Below, one piece after another: positions 1-4,622 of a DNA stretch of 7,459 nucleotides (positions are counted from its first letter, which is position 1; each line of letters begins with the position of its first letter). The stretch comes from Methylorubrum extorquens. Lineage in GTDB: Bacteria > Pseudomonadota > Alphaproteobacteria > Rhizobiales > Beijerinckiaceae. The position numbers were made by a program, and so were the translations under genes. The stretch spans positions 1-7,459 of the forward strand of contig JAEUAC010000257.1 of NCBI GenBank assembly GCA_019695455.1, read 5' to 3'. The notes below the pieces were generated by a model that had not been told where the DNA came from, searched no databases, and saw only the letters and a program-made list of their open reading frames with translations.

Positions 1-515
1 CCCGGGTCTCGGCGGCCGAGCGGATCAAGACGCTGCACGGCTCGGCCATCGCCTCGCCCTCCGACGAGCGCGACATGGTGGCCGTGCCGCAGGTCGACGA
101 CGAGGACGACCGCGAAGTCTCGAGCCACGTGCCGAAGGCGCATCTCGTGCGCATCATCCGGCCGCGGATCGAGGAGATCCTGGAGCTGGTGCGCGACCGC
201 CTCCGGACCGCCGGCTTCGCGGCGCAGGCCGGGCGCCGCGTCGTGCTGACGGGCGGCGCGGCGCAGCTCACGGGACTGCCCGAGGTCGCCCGGCGGGTGC
301 TCGGCGGGCAGATCCGGATCGGCCGGCCCCTCGGCATCAAGGGGCTGCCCGAGGCCGCGCGCGGCCCGGCCTTCTCGGCGGCGGTCGGCCTGCTGGTCTA
401 CCCGCAGGTCGCCCATCTCGAGCATTTCGAGCCGAAGGGGCAGGGCTTCTTCGCCGCCCGGCGCGAGCGGACATACATCGGCCGCATGGGCCGGTGGCTG
501 CTCGACAGTTTCTAG
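1..515 (+). CDS. ftsA: Cell division protein FtsA, C-terminal part (5' end outside window)
   Basis: FtsA is an actin-fold ATPase that tethers FtsZ filaments to the inner membrane and recruits later divisome proteins. The open frame enters from the left edge (first full codon at position 3) and runs about 170 codons to a TAG at 513-515. The visible part starts with AERIKTLHGSA. It contains the actin-family adenosine-binding signature LTGGAAQLTGLPE (codons from about 246) and ends in GRMGRWLLDSF. Such an amphipathic Arg/Trp/Leu-rich tail is the conserved membrane-targeting helix of FtsA. The ATG at 75 is internal, because homology to FtsA continues upstream of it to the window edge. ftsZ follows after 58 bp, the usual order of the dcw division cluster, so co-transcription is likely. 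The assignment rests on these motifs and on the FtsZ neighbour. The N-terminal 1A/1C/2A domains are not in the window. Confidence 0.95.
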   Translation, partial: RVSAAERIKTLHGSAIASPSDERDMVAVPQVDDEDDREVSSHVPKAHLVRIIRPRIEEILELVRDRLRTAGFAAQAGRRVVLTGGAAQLTGLPEVARRVLGGQIRIGRPLGIKGLPEAARGPAFSAAVGLLVYPQVAHLEHFEPKGQGFFAARRERTYIGRMGRWLLDSF

Positions 516-520
516 AAACC

Positions 521-542
521 CCGCCGCTCGGCGGAGCGGCGG
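521..542 (+). promoter_or_regulatory. Perfect 9-bp hairpin between ftsA and ftsZ
   Basis: CCGCCGCTC at 521-529 is the exact reverse complement of GAGCGGCGG at 534-542, with a GGCG loop between. It begins 6 nt after the ftsA stop and ends about 20 nt before the ftsZ Shine-Dalgarno sequence. No T-run follows, so it is not a standard intrinsic terminator. It could act as an mRNA-processing or stability element that sets the FtsA to FtsZ ratio, but that role is inference. Confidence 0.5.
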
Positions 543-561
543 ACATCAACACGGGGCCATG

Positions 562-567
562 AGAGGG
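562..567 (+). promoter_or_regulatory. Ribosome-binding site deciding the ftsZ start at 574
   Basis: AGAGGG lies 6 nt before the ATG at 574, an ideal Shine-Dalgarno distance. The upstream in-frame ATG at 559 has only ACGGGG ending 2 nt before it, too close to work well. Translation from 559 would also run through this AGAGGG. This favours 574 as the ftsZ start. Confidence 0.6.
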
Positions 568-573
568 CACACG

Positions 574-2259
574 ATGATCAACCTTGGAGCCCCGGACATC
601 CGGGAACTGAAGCCGCGCATCACGGTCTTCGGCGTCGGCGGCGCCGGCGGCAACGCCGTGAACAACATGATCGATTCGGGCCTCATGGGCTGCGAGTTCG
701 TCTGCGCGAACACGGATTCGCAGGCGCTCACGTCGTCGCGCTGCGAGCGCATCATCCAGATGGGCGTGGGCGTCACGATGGGCCTCGGCGCGGGCTCCCA
801 GCCGGAGATCGGCCGGGCCGCCGCCGACGAGGTGATGGACGAGATCCGCGACCAGCTCGCCGGCGCCCACATGGCCTTCATCACGGCCGGCATGGGCGGC
901 GGCACGGGCACGGGCGCGGCGCCCGTGATCGCGCGGGCGGCCCGCGAGATGGGCATCCTCACGGTCGGCGTCGTCACGAAGCCGTTCCAGTTCGAGGGCC
1001 AGCGCCGGATGCGCATCGCCGAGGCGGGCGTCACCGAGCTGCAGCAGCACGTCGACACGCTCATCGTGATCCCGAACCAGAACCTGTTCCGGGTCGCGAA
1101 CGAGAAGACGACCTTCGCGGACGCCTTCGCGATGGCCGACCAGGTCCTCTATTCGGGCGTGGCCTGCATCACGGACCTGATGGTCAAGGAAGGCCTCATC
1201 AACCTCGACTTCGCCGACGTGCGCTCGATCATGCGCGGCATGGGCAAGGCCATGATGGGCACGGGCGAGGCGACGGGCGAGAAGCGCGCGAACCGGGCCG
1301 CCGAGGCCGCGATCGCGAACCCGCTCCTCGACGACGTGTCGATGAAGGGCGCCCGCGGGCTCCTGATCTCCATCACGGGCGGCCGCGACATGACGCTGTA
1401 CGAGCTGGACGAGGCGGCGACCCGCATCCGCGAGGAGGTCGATCCCGAGGCGAACATCATCCTCGGCGCGACCTTCGACGAGAGCCTCGAGGGCACGATC
1501 CGGGTGTCGGTCGTCGCGACCGGCATCGACCAGCCGGCGATCGCCGAATCGCCGATCTCGGCGACCGAGCAGCGCATCGCCGAGGTGGCCGAGCGCCTGC
1601 GGGCCGAGGCCCGCGCGCGCGCCGTGCAGCCCGGCATGCCCCGCGCCAACCCGATCGCGGAGCCGATCGCCCGCGCGCCCGAGCCGGCGCCGGTCGTGCG
1701 CGCGGCCGAGATCGTCCGGCAGGCGGCAGAGCCCGTCCGGGCGGCTCCCGAGCCGGTCGCCGCGTCCGCGATCCACGACGAGCCGGAGGCCGCCCCGGCC
1801 GCGATCCCGGTCCACGACGCCTACGAGGCCGAGCTCGACTCGGCCCCGATGCCGGCCCCGGCCACCTTCGCGCCGGCCCAGGCCGAGCGCGTGATCCGGC
1901 CGGCCCGCATGCCCCGCGTCGAGGACCTGCCGGTCCAGGCCCAGAAGCAGATCCGGGCCGTCCGCGGCGGCGCGGAGGTCGATCCGGCCGGCGGCGAGCG
2001 CAAGAGCCTGCTGCAGCGCCTCGCGACCGTCGGCTTCGGCCGGCGCGACGAGGCCGGCCCGGTCGGCCAGGCGGCCGTTCCGGCCGAGACGCGCGCGGCC
2101 GTCCCCGGCCCCGTCGCCGACTACGCCCGGCGCGTGCCGGGCGCCGCCGGAAAGCTCGCGCAGGGGCAGCTCGACGGCCACGGCCGGGGCGTCCCGGCGC
2201 GCGCCGCCGAGGAGGACCACCTGGAGATCCCGGCCTTCCTGCGCCGCCAATCCAGCTGA
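574..2259 (+). CDS. ftsZ: Cell division GTPase FtsZ
   Basis: FtsZ is the tubulin-like GTPase that polymerises at midcell and organises septal wall synthesis. Numbering is from ATG 574 (561 aa). The N-terminus MINLGAPDIRELKPRITVFG matches the usual alphaproteobacterial start. The glycine-rich GVGGAGGN loop is at 20-27, and the tubulin signature GGGTGTG at 108-114. The T7 catalytic loop NLDFADV is at 210-216, supplying Asp212 and Asp215, which activate GTP hydrolysis in the next subunit. The GTPase fold ends near residue 320 (VSVVATGID). About 225 residues of Ala/Pro/Arg/Glu-rich linker follow, then the conserved C-terminal peptide LEIPAFLRRQ at 550-559, which binds FtsA and other partners. At 561 aa it is much longer than E. 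coli FtsZ (383 aa), but long linkers are common in Alphaproteobacteria. ATG 559 would add five residues (MRGHT) and is less likely. No catalytic residue is missing. Confidence 0.98.
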   Translation: MINLGAPDIRELKPRITVFGVGGAGGNAVNNMIDSGLMGCEFVCANTDSQALTSSRCERIIQMGVGVTMGLGAGSQPEIGRAAADEVMDEIRDQLAGAHMAFITAGMGGGTGTGAAPVIARAAREMGILTVGVVTKPFQFEGQRRMRIAEAGVTELQQHVDTLIVIPNQNLFRVANEKTTFADAFAMADQVLYSGVACITDLMVKEGLINLDFADVRSIMRGMGKAMMGTGEATGEKRANRAAEAAIANPLLDDVSMKGARGLLISITGGRDMTLYELDEAATRIREEVDPEANIILGATFDESLEGTIRVSVVATGIDQPAIAESPISATEQRIAEVAERLRAEARARAVQPGMPRANPIAEPIARAPEPAPVVRAAEIVRQAAEPVRAAPEPVAASAIHDEPEAAPAAIPVHDAYEAELDSAPMPAPATFAPAQAERVIRPARMPRVEDLPVQAQKQIRAVRGGAEVDPAGGERKSLLQRLATVGFGRRDEAGPVGQAAVPAETRAAVPGPVADYARRVPGAAGKLAQGQLDGHGRGVPARAAEEDHLEIPAFLRRQSS

Positions 2260-2283
2260 ACCGTCAACGGCTTGCGACATGCG

Positions 2284-2310
2284 ACGGCCCCGGTCACGCC
2301 GGGGCCGTTT
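2284..2310 (+). terminator. Probable intrinsic terminator after ftsZ
   Basis: ACGGCCCCGG (2284-2293) pairs perfectly with CCGGGGCCGT (2299-2308) around a TCACG loop, 24 nt after the ftsZ stop. A short T-rich tail (TTT, then GCGTT) follows. The 10-bp GC stem is strong but the T-run is weak, so termination may be incomplete. It probably marks the 3' end of the ftsA-ftsZ transcript and separates it from lpxC. Confidence 0.8.
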
Positions 2311-2348
2311 GCGTTACGTCGCTGTAACATTGAGAAAGAAAGAGTGAT

Positions 2349-2376
2349 TTGCGTGGAACCCGCCCCTGACTATGGT
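2349..2376 (+). promoter_or_regulatory. Candidate sigma-70-type promoter for lpxC
   Basis: TTGCGT at 2349-2354 and TATGGT at 2371-2376 are 16 bp apart, in a stretch that is AT-richer than the rest of the window. The -35 keeps the TTG core, and the -10 (in context GACTATGGT) keeps TAT and the final T. It sits between the ftsZ terminator and lpxC, where a promoter is expected, and would give a leader of about 130 nt. ATTGAG at 2329-2334 is an alternative -35, but no good -10 follows it at a normal distance. Confidence 0.4.
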
Positions 2377-2396
2377 GCGGGCACGTCAAGGTTAAG

Positions 2397-2409
2397 GGAC
2401 AGCCTGTCC
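2397..2409 (+). repeat. Perfect 6-bp dyad in the lpxC leader, operator- or hairpin-like
   Basis: GGACAG (2397-2402) and CTGTCC (2404-2409) are exact reverse complements around a single C. The dyad lies about 20 bp downstream of the candidate -10 box, so it could be a repressor site just past the transcription start, or a small RNA hairpin with a 3-nt loop. No binding protein can be named from sequence alone. Confidence 0.45.
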
Positions 2410-2467
2410 GCGTGAATGGACGGCATCCCATTTCGGGGCATTCAGCAGCGGGTGAGCCTTTGAGCGT

Positions 2468-2487
2468 CGTGGGACCGTCGTCCCGCG
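2468..2487 (+). promoter_or_regulatory. Hairpin just upstream of the lpxC ribosome-binding site
   Basis: CGTGGGAC (2468-2475) pairs with GTCCCGCG (2480-2487) around a CGTC loop, 8 bp with one G-U pair. It ends 17 nt before the lpxC GAGGTG Shine-Dalgarno, so it leaves the site exposed rather than hiding it. It may stabilise the leader or affect ribosome loading; that is inference. Confidence 0.4.
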
Positions 2488-2515
2488 TCGGTCGATCTCG
2501 GCCCGAGGTGATCGA

Positions 2516-3463
2516 ATGAAGCTAGGTCAACAGGTCACGCTGCGCGCGCCGGTCTCGATGTCGGGGACCGGAGTGCACTCGGGCAAGGATATCTCCCTCC
2601 ACCTGCATCCGGCGCAGGCCCGCCACGGGATCGTCTTCCTCCGAACCGGCCTTCCGGGCGGCGAGGACAGGCTGATCGAGGCGCGCAGCACCGAGGTCGC
2701 GGCGACGGAGCTCTGCACCGTGATCGGGGACCGCCACCAGGGCGCGGTCGCCACCGTCGAGCACCTGATGGCCGCCTTCATGGGCCTCGGCGTCGACAAC
2801 GTGCTGGTCGAGATCGACGGACCCGAGGTCCCGATCTTCGACGGCAGTTCCCAGGCCTTCGTGGAGGCGATCGACGCGGTCGGTCTCGTCCGCTGCAGCG
2901 CCCCGCGGCGCCATCTCAAGGTCCTCCGGCCGGTCCGCGCCACGCTCGGCATCGGCACGGCGGAGCTGCTGCCCCGGGCCCGCGGCTTCGGCCTCGACGT
3001 CGAGATCAAGTTCGACAACCCGCTCATCGGCCGCCAGCGCAAGGTCGGCGAGCTCACCCCCGACTTCTTCCGCCGCGAGATCGCCCGCGCCCGCACGTTC
3101 GGCTTCATCGGCGACGTCGAGAAGCTCTGGAAGGCCGGGTTCGCCCTCGGCGCGTCGCTCGACAACACCGTCGCCATCGGCGAGGAGCGGATCCTCAACC
3201 CCGAAGGCCTGCGCTTCGCCGACGAGTTCGTCCGCCACAAGATGCTGGACGCGGTCGGCGACCTGTCGCTCGCCGGCATGCCCATCCAGGGCACGTACAA
3301 GTCGTTCTGCGGCGGACATCGCCTCAATGTCGCCGTCTTGGAAGAGCTGTTCTCCGACAGGGCGAACTACGCGATCGTGGACGACGGAGCCCGGCGCGAA
3401 TCCGGCTACGCCGAGATCGGCGGCGGGATCGCGGTCCCGGCCTTCGCACCCGACGTCCACTGA
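2516..3463 (+). CDS. lpxC: UDP-3-O-acyl-N-acetylglucosamine deacetylase LpxC
   Basis: LpxC is the cytoplasmic zinc hydrolase that removes the N-acetyl group from UDP-3-O-acyl-GlcNAc, the committed step of lipid A synthesis. The 315-aa product has the normal family length. It carries the N-terminal SGTGVHSG motif (16-23) and ATVEHLMAA with general base Glu82 and zinc ligand His83. The remaining zinc ligands are His241 and Asp245 in HKMLDAVGD, and the catalytic His268 lies in FCGGHRLN. These line up with E. coli E78, H79, H238, D242 and H265, so the enzyme should be active. The ATG is preceded by GAGGTG at 5 nt. The gene lies downstream of ftsZ, as in many proteobacteria, but behind a terminator and its own candidate promoter, so it probably heads the lpxC-bamD transcript. 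It ends in FAPDVH with TGA at 3461-3463. Confidence 0.98.
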   Translation: MKLGQQVTLRAPVSMSGTGVHSGKDISLHLHPAQARHGIVFLRTGLPGGEDRLIEARSTEVAATELCTVIGDRHQGAVATVEHLMAAFMGLGVDNVLVEIDGPEVPIFDGSSQAFVEAIDAVGLVRCSAPRRHLKVLRPVRATLGIGTAELLPRARGFGLDVEIKFDNPLIGRQRKVGELTPDFFRREIARARTFGFIGDVEKLWKAGFALGASLDNTVAIGEERILNPEGLRFADEFVRHKMLDAVGDLSLAGMPIQGTYKSFCGGHRLNVAVLEELFSDRANYAIVDDGARRESGYAEIGGGIAVPAFAPDVH

Positions 3464-3563
3464 CGGATCGGTGCCGTCCCGCCCTGTGGCGCCGCTGCGT
3501 CTGGTAGTGCGGCTCGGTCTCGCGTAGGACACGACCCGCGACAAGCGGAGGCCTAAGGACCGA

Positions 3564-4490
3564 ATGGTCCAGGCCGTGAGGGGAATGGCGCGCATGTCAT
3601 TGGTCAGGAATGCCGGAGCCGGACGGTTCGGCGTCGCCCTTCGGGCGGTGGCACTGGGCGCGGTCGCGACGGCGCTCGCCGGCTGCGACACGCTGTCTTC
3701 GTTGAACCCGTTCGACACGTCCGAGAAGTACGAGATGAAGATCGTACAGGACGTCCCGGCCGAGAAGATCTACGACGACGGGCTGGCCCGGCTGAAGTCG
3801 AGCGACCACGAGGGTGCGACCAAGAAGTTCGCCCAGCTCACCAAGAACTACCCCTATTCCGAGTGGGCGCGCCGCGGCCTCATCATGGAAGCGTTCTCGA
3901 ACTACGAGGCGCAGAAGTGGGACGACGCGATCACGGCGTCGAAGAGCTACATCGCGAAGTATCCGAACACGAAGGATGCCGCCTACGCGCAGTATCTCTA
4001 CGCGATGTCGAACTACAACCAGATCCCGGACGTCACGCGCGACCAGGATCGGTCCGAGAAGGCGCTGACGGCCCTCCAGGAGCTGGTGCAGAAGTACCCG
4101 AAGTCGGAATACGTGTCCGACGCGCGGAGCCGCATCCAGATCGCCCGCGACCAGCTCGCCGGCAAGGAGATGGAGGTCGGCCGCTACTATCTCGAGCGCC
4201 GCAACTTCCCCGCCGCCATCAACCGCTTCCGCGACGTCGTCGCCAAGTACCAGACGACGCGCCATGTCGAGGAGGCGCTGATGCGCCTCACCGAGGCCTA
4301 CATGGCCCTGGGCATCACGCAGGAGGCCCAGACGGCCGCGGCCGTGCTCGGGCACAACTTCCCGGACAGCCCCTGGTACAAGGACGCCTACACGCTCGTC
4401 CGCTCGAACGGCCTCGAGCCGCGCGAGGAGAGCGGGTCCTGGATCAGCCGGACCTTCAAGGGCCTGAAGGTCGCCGCCCTCGGCGAGTGA
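3564..4490 (+). CDS. bamD: Outer membrane assembly lipoprotein BamD (TPR protein)
   Basis: BamD (formerly ComL/YfiO) is an outer-membrane lipoprotein of the BAM complex that works with BamA to fold and insert beta-barrel proteins. From ATG 3564 the product is 308 aa. A basic N-terminus and a hydrophobic Ala/Leu stretch lead to the lipobox LAGC, with lipidated Cys41. The mature part is TPR-like, from about Tyr70 (YDDGLARLKSSDHEGATKKF) to about residue 272, including the family-typical KNYPYSEWA, KYPNTKDAAYAQYL and EVGRYYLERRNFPAAINRF. Start choice: AAGGA ends 4 nt before 3564 and supports it. However, in-frame ATGs at 3585 and 3594 would give more typical signal peptides (Cys31 if 3594), and a GAGGGGA lies 9 nt before 3594. 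I see no separate promoter in the 100-bp gap after lpxC, so the two are probably co-transcribed. Confidence 0.95.
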   Translation: MVQAVRGMARMSLVRNAGAGRFGVALRAVALGAVATALAGCDTLSSLNPFDTSEKYEMKIVQDVPAEKIYDDGLARLKSSDHEGATKKFAQLTKNYPYSEWARRGLIMEAFSNYEAQKWDDAITASKSYIAKYPNTKDAAYAQYLYAMSNYNQIPDVTRDQDRSEKALTALQELVQKYPKSEYVSDARSRIQIARDQLAGKEMEVGRYYLERRNFPAAINRFRDVVAKYQTTRHVEEALMRLTEAYMALGITQEAQTAAAVLGHNFPDSPWYKDAYTLVRSNGLEPREESGSWISRTFKGLKVAALGE

Positions 4491-4496
4491 TCGCGC

Positions 4497-4513
4497 GCCG
4501 GCTTCGGGCCGGC
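4497..4513 (+). terminator. Hairpin directly after bamD
   Basis: GCCGGC (4497-4502) and GCCGGC (4508-4513) form a 6-bp stem around TTCGG, starting 7 nt after the bamD stop. The outer GCGC arms could extend the stem with a small bulge. There is no T-run, so it may protect the 3' end or pause polymerase rather than terminate fully. Confidence 0.35.
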
Positions 4514-4549
4514 CCGCGCCGGACAACGTGATCCCGACCGGGCCCGACG

Positions 4550-4593
4550 CGGCCCGGCCGGCCCGTCCCCGGGGCCGGGCCGGATTCCTCTTT
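4550..4593 (+). terminator. Probable terminator-like stem-loop between bamD and recN
   Basis: CGGCCCGGCC (4550-4559) is the exact reverse complement of GGCCGGGCCG (4573-4582). The 13-nt loop between them is itself GC-rich and allows other pairings. The stem is followed by ATTCCTCTTT, a pyrimidine-rich but imperfect T-tract. It plausibly ends the lpxC-bamD transcript, or lowers read-through into recN. Confidence 0.5.
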
Positions 4594-4622
4594 CCCCCAT
4601 CATGCTCTAGGGTCCCGGCCCG

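Larger units (their letters stand above)
2260..2515 (+). other. ftsZ-lpxC intergenic region with structured lpxC leader
   Basis: This 256-bp gap is the longest non-coding stretch in the window. After the ftsZ terminator comes an inverted repeat GTTAC-N6-GTAAC (2313-2328), then the candidate promoter. Next is a dyad GGACAG-C-CTGTCC (2397-2409), whose right arm can also pair with a GGAC at 2418-2421. An 8-bp hairpin lies at 2468-2487, and the lpxC Shine-Dalgarno GAGGTG is at 2505-2510, 5 nt before the ATG. Two short frames lie in the leader: GTG 2412, ending with the TGA at 2517-2519 that overlaps the lpxC ATG, and ATG 2416 to TGA 2461-2463 (15 codons). Neither has a well-placed ribosome-binding site. 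I recognise no known riboswitch. Confidence 0.6.

Noticed and set aside
670..721. Two GATTC sites in early ftsZ as CcrM methylation-linked regulation
   Set aside because: GANTC sites inside coding sequence are expected by chance and neither lies in a promoter.
337..2280. Long reverse-strand open frame opposite ftsA/ftsZ
   Set aside because: It lies opposite FtsZ, which has all its catalytic motifs. The antisense translation is low-complexity Arg/Ala/Gly/Asp, typical of a GC shadow.
2388..2398. GTTAAGG in the lpxC leader as a CtrA site
   Set aside because: Only one TTAA half-site is present; the usual second TTAA 7 bp away is missing.
3462..3478. Weak hairpin GACGG-N7-CCGTC at the lpxC stop as a terminator
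   Set aside because: Only 5 bp with a 7-nt loop and no T-run; such stems are frequent by chance here.
3327..3527. Short forward frame overlapping the lpxC 3' end and the lpxC-bamD gap
   Set aside because: Out of frame with lpxC over most of its length, Ser/Arg/Pro-rich, with no recognisable motif.
2522..3718. Reverse-strand open frame opposite lpxC
   Set aside because: Shadow of lpxC; composition is Asp/Arg/Ala/Gly-biased and no ribosome-binding site or motif supports it.
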